From the NCBI GenBank assembly GCA_946902875.1, contig OX336340.1, forward strand, positions 17,189,566-17,253,565: DNA of 64,000 nt. Direction: 5' to 3'. The notes under the pieces were generated by a model, which saw nothing but the letters and a program-made list of their open reading frames with translations, was not told the DNA's origin and did not search any database. Below, one piece after another: positions 9,103 through 20,036 of this stretch; positions within the stretch are counted from its first letter, which is position 1; the number at the start of each line of letters is the position of its first letter. This DNA comes from Nematopogon swammerdamellus. Taxonomy: Eukaryota; Arthropoda; Insecta; Lepidoptera; Adelidae. The position numbers and the translations under genes are program-made.

Positions 9103-11930
9103 ATGACAGTAGACAACAAAATGCCAACGGACTCGACTGAGGTCAAAATTTGGAGCCGTTTTGAGCGAAAACTGCACAGTGGAGAAACTGTGAAGCTGAA
9201 AATACAAAGTGTACCTAAAGACAAGGCGGCAGATGTTGTCGATTTCATGACAAAATTCTTTATTCATGAAGAAATATGGACTAAAACATGTGGTAGGTAT
9301 TTTTTATGAAGCAAGCTTTCCCATTAATGCATGCCCAATTGGCACATTCATTCGCCGCTATTTCTATGTCATACTAATCGATAAAGAACTGAAATCCTTT
9401 AATTTACAGTACTTATACTGCTAAATTCCTTCCGATCTCTATACTTAATCTAGCAAAAAATAAAGGTGAGAATGTGCTTTCCTATTATTTTTTAAAAATA
9501 AATCATATTATTTAAAATGCATTATGCCTAAATATATTAAATATATTTTAAATATTTACATAGGCATATACTTTGAGATCTATTGTGTAACTAAATGGGT
9601 ACTGTGCACAGTTCTATAGAAATTAAGCGTGTAAAAATTTTGTAAATTGATAATAGTATCCACACGTAATTAATAATACATTTATATTAATATTTCAGAC
9701 GTTGGCCAGAATCCGAAAGCGATCGAGGAATATAAAAAGTTCCTTCTTGATGTAGTGCAAACATATCCAACACTTTTGTGCTGTGTCGACAACGGAGATG
9801 ATAGTGAAGAAGAACTACTACAAATTGCGGGCTGCAATTGTCTATATTTGTCAAAAAAGAATGAAAAACCTGACCTAACGGTGAGAAAGAAAATATCTCG
9901 TCTTCCCCAACGCCCCCCCCCCCCCCCCCCCTCCTCCCTAACATGTTCTAGGCTCGTTCCAGTGTTTCATTTTTTTTTTTCATTCCTTCATAACCATCAG
10001 TACTGAATGAAATGTCGTCGGTCGAAACAGCTATGTAAATAGTAAATGTTTTCGACCAATAAGATGTTCTAGATGATGTAGCCATGGCTACATCAAATTT
10101 CAATTTGCACATCACACAATCATCATATTTGCAAATGTGTCAGTTTTCATAAAAAAAAAATTACGCACATTTTCAAGGCGCATAAATTCTTCGATCATTT
10201 TAAAATGTAAAATATGCATACCGAGGTTTCTAACTCCAACAGGCGTACCTAGACATTTCAAATTACACACTGATTTATTTCTTATGCTGCTTTTACAGTG
10301 TGAAACTGATGAGGTGAAGAAATTATTCTACTTTCTTGAAGAGTACGAAAAATACGCTACAACTGTTTACGACAAGTATGGCGTGACCGAGTATCTGACT
10401 GGCGTTGGTATGTCCGTAGACCCAAAGTACAGAGGAGTTGGTATTGCTTTGGAATTACTCAAAGCGAGGTAAGCAAATTTACATATGAGTATGTACCCGT
10501 ACATAGTGATATCATTACATTATAATTTGTACTAATCAGCGCAGGTGACGAACACAGCACTCGATAGCTTCACCGAACATATCCGGGCTCATTGCAAGTA
10601 TGAGAAGGTTTCATTCGAGAACAAGACCAGCGATTTGCCAATCGTACTTTAGACATTTCGGATTGCGCCATTTACATCACACTTTTACTAAATGTACAAT
10701 TTACGTACATTATTTTGTATGTAGGTGCATTATTCATCCATATTTTATCTCACCTAACTATTGTCTTACCGTTCATTTACTAGTTAAGACTTACTAACTA
10801 AGGATTTACTAACTACATTATGTACAGTTTAACCGCCTTCGTTTTTGTTTGAGGCGAAATTTTGCATAAAAGCTAATACTACTTATATAATAAAAACATA
10901 TAAATACATGCATTAGTAATATTATCATCACAATCAAAACATTAAATTAATAAATCAATACTAAACTAATAAAGTAATATGCATTGGCGTATCTAGGATT
11001 ATTTTCCAGGGTGGGCCTGGCCCCTGAAAAGCGATGGCCGATGAAGCCGAAACCCGATGTACCTACCCAATAAAAGTACGTAATTTTAACTTGAAGTGTT
11101 AAAGTATTTCGACCATTGATTTCGGAAAGTTTCTCTACCTAAATAAAATTAAACAAAAACATTTTTTTAAGTGTTTATTTTGATTACCTGGATGGAAATT
11201 TAATTTTATGTTGATTCCTCAGCTGTAGATTATTTAAGTGTTTTTGTGTGAAATTATTTAAGTGCCCACCCTAGAATTTTGGGTTGGCAACCCAACATCC
11301 TGGGGTGGGCACCAGACACTTCTGGGGTGGGCCGTGCCCACCCGGCCCCCCTCTATATACGCCAATGATATGAACTCTTGCATACTTTCATATTATATTA
11401 TTCTGCGCAAAGAATTCTGCGTATATGGGCCAGGCGCACCCCACACATGAGGCATGAAGCTACAAGTACATCGGCGGGCCCGGCTTGGCGGGCCAATTCC
11501 GTGAAACGTGCCGCGTAAGAAAAGATAGAGTTACGCGATAGAAAGAGAAGGTGCTTAAAATTAGACAATCAGCATTGCGCTAGCTCAATTGCACTTTATT
11601 GCGTCGGCGTAACAAGAGTAGCTATTTATTATGTGTCTTTGTAGAGTGATCCTTCTGTACGTTAGTATTGTTACTCTATTCTGTGGTATAATTAAAATCA
11701 AAGCTCCGAAAATATTCGCACTGTATTTAAATTGCAGGCGGCCGCTATGTGAACACCTCGGCATCTCGGTGACGGGAGCTTCGTTCACCGGCATCGCGTC
11801 GCAGCGCGCGGCTGACAAAGCTGGCTACGAGGTGGTCGTCGAAATCGACTACAAGACTTTTGGAGAAATATGTGGGGTCACCTTCGTTACTCAAGCGCCA
11901 AGTTTCAAGATTCAAATGATAAAATTTTAA
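9103..11930 (+). CDS. GNAT acetyltransferase (arylalkylamine N-acetyltransferase-like), array gene 2, four exons
   Basis: Coding exons are 9103-9292, 9699-9880, 10299-10468 and 11738-11930, giving 244 residues. Phases 1, 0 and 2 match the other copies. Donors are GTAGGT, GTGAGA and GTAAGC, and acceptors are TTTCAG, TTACAG and TTGCAG. An in-frame ATG at 9121 aligns better with the starts of genes 1 and 3, so either could be used. Motif A in exon 3 reads YRGVGIA (Arg169-x-x-Gly-x-Ala). Exon 1 ends in HEEIWTKTCG, whose second Glu is shared by all four copies and may match the conserved acidic residue of insect arylalkylamine acetyltransferases. This is the most compact copy: introns are 406, 418 and 1269 bases. 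Exon 4 is much closer to gene 3 than exons 1-3 are. It is the best candidate for a fully functional member. Confidence 0.88.
9913..9931 (+). repeat. Poly(C) tract in intron 2 of gene 2
   Basis: About 19 consecutive C residues begin about 32 bases after the exon 2 donor at 9881. The length is likely to vary between individuals and to be error-prone in sequencing. Confidence 0.95.
10983..11366. mobile_element. Short inverted-terminal-repeat element in intron 3 of gene 2
   Basis: The left end reads attggcgtatctagg. The right end is its imperfect reverse complement, finishing tatatacgccaat. Both ends are followed by a gtgggc-rich subterminal region. No transposase frame is present, so it is a non-autonomous (MITE-like) element. 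Confidence 0.65.
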
Positions 11931-11968
11931 TAAGTTCTATATACAGATAGTATGTTTTTTTTAATAGT

Positions 11969-12096
11969 AAGCGCGACATGTGGCGCCGAGCCACCCATAA
12001 GGTGTCTAGCGACGTCCATGAACATTCGGTCACATGCGGGGGCTACGAATGCCATGCCGGCCTGACAGGTGCCCATTCACGCCTCTATAGTCTATA
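11969..12096 (-). mobile_element. LINE 3' end fragment just after gene 2
   Basis: A copy of the 'gcgacatgtggcgccgagcc' LINE 3' end that begins 38 bases after the stop codon of gene 2. If gene 2 is polyadenylated at 12107-12112, this fragment forms most of its 3' UTR. Confidence 0.65.
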
Positions 12097-12106
12097 TTCA
12101 CGCTGT

Positions 12107-12112
12107 AATAAA
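12107..12112 (+). terminator. Candidate poly(A) signal of gene 2
   Basis: AATAAA lies 177 bases after the stop codon, just beyond the LINE fragment. No AATAAA was seen closer to the stop. Confidence 0.4.
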
Positions 12113-12521
12113 CCGAAGCTAAGAAGCAGCAGAGTATCGAAAGCGATTGAAGTCGATGAATCATCGAAGTCAAAGCTGTTATAGTCTAACTTTAACAAAA
12201 GCGGAGCCTATCACATCTAATTACTAATATAAAGAGGATTTTTCTTATTCAGTGTATTTTTATGAAATAATTATGTATATATAACCAAATATCAGAGAGG
12301 CAATTGTGCAAGTGTCCTATGTACCGCAGGGGAGTTGGCAGAACTGGAGGAGATTTACCTTCTTACCTAGCTATCCCACCCCACCGCACCTCCGACGCTC
12401 AACCGGCGCAACCCCCCTTTTTCTTCATCATTCAATATGTTATGTCATATATGTTTATTTGTACCTAGGTCAAGGATTACCTTGTTATATGCTTTTGTTT
12501 GTTATTGTATCTAATTTTGTT

Positions 12522-12606
12522 TTGTACCGTGTGGGGTCGGTACTTAAAAAGAATAGCCCCACTGCATCTCTCCCCGTCGCATGTCGTAAAAGTCGACTAA
12601 GGGATC
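12522..12606 (+). mobile_element. 5' part of RTE-like repeat joined to a SINE
   Basis: The first ~80 bases of the 'taccgtgtggggtcggtac' family stop in the 'gtcgactaaggga' block. The 5S/tRNA-headed SINE follows directly. The same junction recurs at 43512-43604. Confidence 0.7.
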
Positions 12607-12912
12607 GTCAGCCTCTGCAGCTCAGTGGTGCGGTCAGTTATTGGATGGGTGACCGCCCGACCGTTGGAGGCTGACCGTGGTTCGGATTCCACGTTAAACT
12701 GTAGGTCCCTTCCCTTCTTAACTTACTAGGTGGTAGGGTTTATCCCGGCCGGGTTGGTACCACCGCATTGAGCGAAACGTCGGTCAAAACGGCCATGTAA
12801 ATAGTTCGTATTTTCCGTCCAGTTCAGTGTAGTCGACATGAAATGAAGGGAAGGGCTGACATCACGGATGTTGTAGGTGATGTAGCCAACCGTGTCAGTC
12901 TCCATAAAAAAA
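12607..12912 (+). mobile_element. 5S/tRNA-headed SINE, + copy
   Basis: The head starts gtcagcctctgcagctcagt (tRNA A-box-like), has a deletion within the 5S-like part, and keeps 'ttggatgggtgaccgc' and the B-box-like 'ggttcggattcc'. The body runs to 'gtgtcagtctccat' and a short A tail. It is about 40-80 bases shorter than the fuller copy at 43604. Confidence 0.8.
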
Positions 12913-14037
12913 AAATAAAAATTTTTGCTTATGAATAATAAACATTTTCTATAGTCGCAAGTTTATATTTGAATATCTGAATAAAATATATTCATTCCGA
13001 GCAATATATGATTCCATTTATGAGAGTTATAATAAGTTTTTTATATTTTATAAATTTATTGCATTGTTTGTAATGTAATTTGTTCTTATTTTATTATTTA
13101 GTTATAGTTGGGTTATTTATGTTTTTAGTGTTTTTTTAACACAATGTATTGTTATTTAGTTTAAGATTGTTATTTAATTAAAGTCTTTCCAAATCTGATA
13201 TCTTATTAATTGTTTTTTTTTCGAAGGTATTGAATAATTAGATCAGATCTGTGAGAGGAAGAATATTTTGTACAAAGGGAAATGTATGACGAGGGCCGGT
13301 CCACTTGTAAAATGTCGTTGGCGCAAACACGATATGTGCACGAAGACGAACAGCAATTGAATTTTATTGCAAGTGCAATCGTTCAAATTACGCGATATTC
13401 GCTTCGCATTGTCCGTCGTCGTCGTCCTCGCCACGCCACGACGACGACGCGACGAGACGCCCCGTTGCCGCGCAACGAGATAGTGAGCAAGTCAATAAGT
13501 CTCATTCATTCATTCATTACATAACCCCTTGTTCAGTATCGCTGTACACACTGAGTGAACATATTATATCATGTAAATATATTTTAGTGATTTCTTTCTA
13601 TATTTACCTTAGGTTTTAGCAGCTTTCATACTATAAACGTACCAGTCCAATCGTGATCGTTAGAGTATTTTCTAGCTACTTTATTACTTAAAGCATATTT
13701 CACCTATTATGCTTTGAATTAATTTAGTATTCAAAAGTAATAAAAAGTATTAGTGTTATTGACTTCACAATATTAGTAATATTTTATTATAAAATTTTAA
13801 AAAAATCGGATTAATAAATGCTAGTCTGGATGCCATATGGCATAGTTTGTTTGAGTGTACTTGTGCAAATACCTACACGGCGCGTAGCTAAATTATGAAG
13901 ACTAATTTAGTAAGGTGCCGAATAAACCATCTTACACATCTGCCAAACGCTCTGTGCGAAAAAGTGTAATATACTTTAGGTAATAAATAATTCATAATTT
14001 AGTCAGTTTATTAAGTTTTATTTTATGTTAAAAAAAT
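12913..14037. other. Intergenic stretch before gene 3
   Basis: AT-rich, with one GC-richer segment at about 13410-13480 containing CGT/ACG trinucleotide runs in inverted orientation (a probable element end). No gene was recognised. The first 60 bases before 14038 include TCAGT-type initiator candidates but no clear TATA box. Confidence 0.45.
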
Positions 14038-17000
14038 ATGACTCTTCACTCGAGTGAAGCAACAATTTGGAGCCGATTCGAGCGAAAACTGCACAGTGGG
14101 GAAACGGTAAAGTTCAAAATACTAAGCCCGGCTAAAGGAAAGTCGTCTGACGTTGCCGAGTTTATGACGAAATATTACATTCACGAAGAAGTGTGGACAA
14201 AGACTTGCGGTATGTACCTCTATATATTTGTTCATTTTGACGATGTTGTGCATACGTACGACATTCCAAAAATACAGGTCATAAGGAAATTATATTACTT
14301 ATTATTTTGACAAAATTATTTACACAAAACGGAATAAGTTTTGTTTACGAATTAAGTCTCACTTTAATAAAATATTAACGCATTACATTTATTTATCCAC
14401 AGCATCAAAATAATAATTTTCCTGAGGCTTTTGTACTTATTATTAAATCTACTTGTCATTCATTACACTAACTAATAAATAAGTATCTACTGTTTTACTT
14501 CCCATATTGACAACTATTTATCTCCGCTCGGCTAGCGTTGCTTGTTATTTCTAAATACGCAAGTAGCCATATAATAAGAAAATGTTCAATATTTGCAGAG
14601 GTTGGAATTATTAAATACATTAAAATATATTACGTGTAAGTTGTTTATTTAATAGACGATAAAATATTGAATAGTTTGTACATAACAATTTCAGATGAGA
14701 ACATTTTCTTGTTTCATACTTTTTAGAGCGTGATTTTTCAGTAGTCGGGTTTTAGTTTTTGAACTTATTTTTTATTTTAATTATTTTGGGGATATAACTT
14801 CGTGATAAAGTATTTGCAGAGCCATTTTACATGTTTTGTTTGTTTAGGTTTTACTGTTTTATAATTTTAACATGTGTACCATAGTCCATAAGGGCAAGCT
14901 GGGTTCAGGTAAACGATAAACCGACTCGAAGAAAGTAAGTAACAAAGGGCGAGGCCGAAGGCCGAGCTGTGTTCAGGAAGACGACAAACTTTCTCGAAGA
15001 AAGTAAGCAACTATGGGCGAGGCCGAAGGCCGAGCGGCGCTCAGGAAGAGGATGAACCATCTTTAAGAAAGTAAGTAACTGAGGGCGAGGCCGAAGGCCG
15101 AGCTGCGTTCGGGAAGACTATAAACCTTCCCGAAGACAGTAAGTAACCATGGGCGAGGCCGAAGGCCGAGCTGCGTTCAGGAAGAGGATAAACCATCTTT
15201 AAGAAAGTAAGTAACTGAGGGCCAGGCCGAAGGCCGAGCTGCGTTCGGGAAGACTATAAACCTTCTCGAAGAAAGTAAGTAACAAAGGGCGAGGCCGAAG
15301 GCCGAGCTGCGTTCAGGAAGACGATAAACTTTCCCGATGACAGTAAGTAACTATGGGCGAGGCTGAAGGCCGAGCTGCGTTCAGGAAGAGGATAAACCAT
15401 CTTTAAGAAAGTAAGTAACTGAGGGCGAGGCCGAAGGCCGAGCTGCGTTCGGGAAGACTATAAACCTTCTCGAAAAAAGTAAGTAACAAAGGGCGAGGCC
15501 GAAGGCCGAGCTCCGTTCAGGAAGACGATAAACTTTTTCGAAGACAGTAAGTAACTATGGGCGAGGCCGAAGGCCGAGCTGCGTTCAGGAAGAGGATAAA
15601 CCATCTTTAAGAAAGTAAGTAACTGAGGGCGAGGCCGAAGGCCGAGCTGCGTTCGGGAAGACTATAAACCTTCTCGAAGAAAGTAAGTAACAAAGGGCGA
15701 GGCCGAAGGCCGAGCTGCGTTCAGGAAGATGATAAACTTTCTCGAAGACAGTAAGTATATGGGAGAGGCCGAAGGCCGAGCTGCGTTCATGAAGAGGATA
15801 AACCATCTTTAAGAAAGTAATTAAAATAGGGCGAGGCCGAAGACCGAGCTGCATTCGGGAAGACTATAAACCTTCTCGTAAACAGTAAGTAACTAAGGGA
15901 GAGGCTGAAGGCCGAGCTGCGTTCGGGAAGACTATAAACCTTCTCGTAGACAGTAAGTAACTATGGGCGAGGCTGAAGGGCGCGATGCGTTCAGGAAGAG
16001 GATAATCCTTTTCGAAATAAGTAGCTAAGAAGTTACTTTCTTCGAGATGATTATGGTCTTCCTGAACGCAGCTCGATCTTCTGACTCGCCCTCTGTTACT
16101 TACTTTCTTCGAAAAGGCTATCCTCTTCCTGAACGCAGTTCGGCCTTCGGCCTCGCCCATAGTTACTTACTGTCTTCAAAAAAGTTTATCCTCTTCCTGA
16201 ACGCAGCTCGGCCTTCGGCCTCGCCTGTTGTTACTTACTTTCTTCGAGAATGTTTAGGCTTCCCGAACGCAGCTCGGCCTTCGGCCTCGCCCTTGGTTAC
16301 TTACTTTCTTAAAGATGGTTTATCCTCTTCCTGAACGCAGATCGGCCTTCGGCCTCGCCCATAGTTACTTACTGTCTTCGAGAAAGTTTATCGTCTTCCT
16401 GAACGCAGCTCGGCCCTCGGCCTCGCCCTTTATTACTTACTTTCTTCGAGAAGGTTTATAGTCTTCCCGAACGCAGCTCGGCCTTCGGCCTCGCCCTCAG
16501 TTACTAACTGTCTTTAAGAAGGTTTATCTTCTTCCTGAACGCAGCTCGGCCTTCTGCCTCGCCCTTATCTTTGAGTAGGTTTATCGTCTTCCTGAACGCA
16601 ACTCATTTACAAACTTTCGCGTTTATAATATTAAGATGGTTTTAAGTAGGATGTATTTGGGTAGGTTTGGAATGAGGCCGAGTACCGTGTGGGGTCGATA
16701 CTTAAAAAGAATATCCCCACTGCATCTCTCCCCATGCATGTCGTAAAAGGCGACTAAGGGATAAGGACAAGATGCCGTGCTAAAGGGCGACAGGCTCGCC
16801 ACCTCTCACCTTGGCACGGTACTTCCACCGAGTCATGCAGCAGGTGGGTCTTCGTGCCATACTTGCTGCTTGATCGATTTAATCTTGTTCGAATCCTTTG
16901 CGAAACGTGGTGGTCGGTGTTGTGCTGTAATTGACAAGAGTTCTTGCAGCACAACACCGATTATTCTGCTTACCCCGATTGTCGGGATTCAGCGTGTGTG

Positions 17001-19474
17001 ATATATACATATCACACACGCTGAAAAAATATATTCGTATATATGTATGGAATGAGGCCTGATTTTATTTTATTTAGAAATTATTCCCAATTATCGGGTG
17101 CATGCAAGCAAATCCGAAAGCAATAGCTAACAATATATATATTTTTAAAATGTGCTAATTAAGCCCTTTCATTTGATACCCAACACGGCATCATTAAAAA
17201 ATTTTTTTTTTTTTTGATCATGACTTTTTGTCATCTAGAGGGCGCCATAGTCAATTTTGTGTGACGTCACATAGCCTATAACCAGCGTCAAGACGCTTTC
17301 AACGATACCTCATTTGTCAAATTGTGATAAGTAGTTTAGAAGTTATGAGGGAACAGATGAACATACATACATACATACATACATACATACATACCGGTCA
17401 AACACATAACCCTCCTTTTTGCTTCGCCGTAGTCGGGTAAAAAATCCGAATGCCATCTCGGAATACAAATTCTTTCTTGATAGTTTTGCCGAAATAATTC
17501 CGCCACTAGTGTGTTGCATCGACAACGACGGCGGCGGCGGCGCCGGCGCGGGCGATGGTGAAGATCAGCCACTTGAAATAGTGGGTTGTAATTATCTTTT
17601 TATGCATAAAAGAAATGAAAAGCTTGACTTAAAGGTAAGGTTTTATTAAACTTTTAAACGAAAAAATTGCTATTTCATTTAAGGCAATTAAACATTTCAA
17701 TATTTGACAGTTCACACTTTTAAATAGTTTCTTTCGCAGTTTGTTATTTTACAAACTACTACATTTTGTTTAAATAAGTATGTAGCTCTATTTTATAGGT
17801 TTTATTTCAAGTTAAGTTTTTATTAAATTTATTTAATGTGAATTCATTTCCAATAGATACTTAATAAAAATAATTTAAGTTTAAAACAAATGTCAGCTCT
17901 ACATTATTATTTTCCAAGAGTATTTACCATTATATGTAAGTAAATTACATTACATTACATGCTTATGGTCCCTATGGACGACTATTTTTATTTATAGTTA
18001 GATTTATTTTTATAGTTAATTTAGTTATTTTTAGGTCTAGATTTAATTACATTTACACTCTGACAAGCATATTTTTATTTTTAAGAGCCACTTACATTAA
18101 ATAACCCGTTATGTACAACTGTGCACTTTTAAGTATTCTGTGCTTTAGGTACATATAGTTGTCATTATGCTAAATATTACAATTACCAATTTTTTCTTTC
18201 AGATCAAAAGTGTGGAGCTAAACAAATTGATGGCGATGCTTCTAGAGTCAGAGAAATTAAACTCAGTTTGCAATAAGTACGAAGTAGATCAGTACTTATG
18301 TGGGGCTGGTATCTCAGTCGACCCAACTTACAGGAAATGCGGTATTGCTGTAGAATTACTCAAAGCACGGTAAGTAATGGTTCGAGTTTTTTACATATTA
18401 AATAATATTTTTTTATAATTTAATATGTATCAATATCCGTACAGAAGCCTATTACTAAGCCTAAGCGGTCTGTCTTGTCTGTTTTAACCGCAATAGGTAG
18501 CGTGACGAAATTTGCACACAAATAAAAATAAAAATTAAATTAGCAGAGGTGTGTCAGGATCGTGGCACGTGGAGATCGCCTGTCTCTGCCTACCCCACGG
18601 GGAAGCATATTTCCAAAGTCTAGTATGCGAGTTGCTCTGATTTGTCGGGACTTATAAATTTCGGAGCGAACCTACTGAATCCGATATTCGATTGGTCGCA
18701 TATGTACTTTGGTGGCTCAGTGGTAGAATGTAGGGTTTTTATTTTTTCGATCTCGGCCATGGGTTCGTGTCCCTTTTGCCAAAATTTGTTTTGTTTTACT
18801 TTTTTTTAAGCAATGTTAGGGTGTTAAAATTAGGTTATGTTATTTTTTTTTATAACCACCTAAGAAAACTTTATTTTCGGAAATAATTCCGAAATTCGAA
18901 ATTTATATTTCCCGCCAAAGTTGAGAACGACCAATCAGAGCAACTCGCTTACTAGACTTTGGAAATATGCCACCGGGATACAGGCGTGACGCTATGTATG
19001 TATGTAAATTAAATATATAATAAAAATAATAAACTAATAGTAAAGATCCCCATACAAGATACTTACTAAGAATAGACTATTACATATTCACGCTACTAAA
19101 TAATAAATGGCGCCACAGGTAGCTAGTTTGCATTGCAAGCGGACAAAAGATAGACGGATATGTTTTTTTGACAGGTATGGTATAGCAGATCTACGGAACC
19201 CTCTGTGCGTGAGTAAAACTCGCACTTGATCGATTTTTATTTTCAACGGTATTGAAGGATTGAACTGTTTTGTTCCAGACGGCCGCTATGTGAACACCTC
19301 GGCATAGCTGTGACGGGAGCTGCGTTCACCGGCATCGGGTCGCAGCGAGCGGCGGACAAAGCTGGCTACGAGGTGGTGGACGAGGTCGACTACAAGACTT
19401 TTGGGCAAATGTGTGGAGTCACCTTCAAAACACAGGCACCGAGTTACAAAAACCAAGCAATGAAGATACTTTGA
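14038..19474 (+). CDS. GNAT acetyltransferase, array gene 3, with a transposon-derived splice acceptor
   Basis: Exon 1 starts at 14038, exon 2 ends at 17634, exon 3 is 18203-18369 and exon 4 is 19279-19474; all are open. The conserved donor at 14210 (GTATGT) leaves phase 1. The only AG before exon 2 is at 17431-17432, which needs phase 2; with the normal donor it reads into TAA at once. A second GT at 14214 (GTACCT) leaves phase 2, so exon 1 14038-14213 plus exon 2 17433-17634 restores a 246-residue frame. The AG and its pyrimidine tract lie inside a mobile-element end. Motif A is YRKCGIA (Arg170). Exon 2 has a Gly-rich insertion of about seven residues (GGGGAGAGDGED) over genes 1 and 2. The gene could be active through the shifted donor, or a recent pseudogene with intact exons; sequence alone cannot decide. 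Confidence 0.68.
14889..16024 (+). repeat. 68-bp satellite with 204-bp higher-order repeat, forward block
   Basis: Sixteen monomers start at 14947, 15015, 15083, 15151, 15219, 15287, 15355, 15423, 15491, 15559, 15627, 15695, 15761, 15829, 15897 and 15965, with one partial before them. Spacing is exactly 68 except one of 66. Three variants are distinguished by their second halves: acgataaactttc (A), aggataaaccatcttt (B) and actataaacctt (C). From 15287 to 15829 they cycle A-B-C, a 204-bp higher-order unit. The block is in intron 1 of gene 3. Confidence 0.93.
16025..16610 (-). repeat. 68-bp satellite, inverted block
   Basis: Eight units in opposite orientation start near 16068, 16135, 16203, 16269, 16337, 16405, 16473 and 16541, with a shortened one at 16597. 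The turning point lies at about 16020-16030. A transcript of intron 1 of gene 3 could fold over several hundred bases. Confidence 0.92.
16682..17022 (+). mobile_element. RTE-like repeat tail ending in a small palindrome
   Basis: A near-complete copy of the 'taccgtgtggggtcgatac' family. It ends in agcgtgtgtgatat (16991-17004), a 4-base loop, and the exact reverse complement (17009-17022), where other copies carry a TATG run. Confidence 0.75.
17165..17442 (+). mobile_element. Dispersed element whose 3' end abuts exon 2 of gene 3
   Basis: The order is 'tttcatttgatacccaac', 'gagggcgccatagtcaattt', 'aacgatacctcatttgtc', 'gataagtagtttagaagtta', a (CATA)n run at 17363-17394, then 'ccggtcaaacacataaccct' and 'gtcgggtaaaa'. 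This is a common lepidopteran repeat end. The next bases (about 17443 on) are conserved exon 2 coding sequence, so the insertion replaced or displaced the native acceptor. Confidence 0.7.
18445..18545. mobile_element. Fragment of the 'tattactaagcct' dispersed repeat
   Basis: A short degraded piece of the same family as 5705-6495, in intron 3 of gene 3, carrying 'tattactaagcctaagcggt' and 'accgcaataggtag'. Confidence 0.5.
18548..19005 (+). mobile_element. RTE-like LINE 3' tail split by a nested inverted-repeat element
   Basis: The left piece 'gtcaggatcgtggcacgtgg' to 'ctaccccacggggaag' and the right piece 'ccgggatacaggcgtgacgc' with its TATG run form one LINE tail; compare 49745-49830 on the - strand. 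An element with about 32-bp inverted ends, catatttccaaagtctagta and its complement, sits between them at about 18608-18970. Confidence 0.65.
18608..18970. mobile_element. MITE-like element with an internal tRNA-like promoter
   Basis: The terminal inverted repeats are about 32 bp. Inside, at about 18708-18775, is 'ggtggctcagtggtagaat', which matches the A box of tRNA-Gly, followed about 40 bases later by 'gggttcgtgtccc', a near B box. The spacing suits a polymerase III type 2 promoter. The acceptor stem is not tRNA-like, so this is not a tRNA gene. Confidence 0.5.
19020..19240. mobile_element. 'gtgcgagtc' dispersed repeat fragment just upstream of exon 4
   Basis: It contains 'gatccccatacaagatactt', 'aatggcgccacaggtagct' and the end 'ctcgcacttgatcga'. 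It stops about 40 bases before the exon 4 acceptor at 19278 and leaves room only for the pyrimidine tract. Confidence 0.55.
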
Positions 19475-19675
19475 ATCAGCGTGGTTGCGTTGTTTTTGTT
19501 AGCGATATCGCGCAATATTATAAAAATTGTTCCATGTTTGCAATAATTAGTATGAAAACCTTATATTAGTATGAAATTTTGTTTCATTATTTTGTTGTAT
19601 GAATTGTTATATTTCTACGCCTTGTATTACGCGGTTTAAAATCATTTTCAAAACTTTTTATTTTGTCAATAAGTA

Positions 19676-19713
19676 AATAAACAAATTAATGTAAATTGCT
19701 TTCTTGAAATAAA
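19676..19713 (+). terminator. Poly(A) signals of gene 3
   Basis: AATAAA occurs at 19676-19681 and again at 19708-19713, about 200 bases after the stop codon. Confidence 0.55.
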
Positions 19714-20036
19714 TGCCAAATGTTTTAGGTACTTTTATGTTTAAAAAATTGGTTTTTAGAGACATCTTCCAAATGTTAGTTAGCCTTTATTGATCCTGCC
19801 ATGTTTGGCTGCATAACTAGATACCATTTACTACACCCTGATCTCAGCTTATTACACATTATTCTGTAGAAACTCCGTGTCATGTTTGTTCTACCGTTTG
19901 GTCGCTCCGGCTACACTGAACACACATACAATAAAACTATTTTTTCAACGTTTTGTGATTTTGCTCTATTGTAAAAACGCCAACACATAGAAGCATCAAA
20001 CTTCGTGTAATTATGGTGCAAACTCTAAACAACAAA

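Noticed and set aside
13282..13524. 80-codon + frame rich in Arg/Thr upstream of gene 3
   Set aside because: The second half comes from CGT/ACG trinucleotide runs; there is no family and no splice context.
14889..16610. Regular repeat array that might be taken for a CRISPR array
   Set aside because: The repeats are contiguous 68-bp monomers without unique spacers, in a eukaryotic intron.
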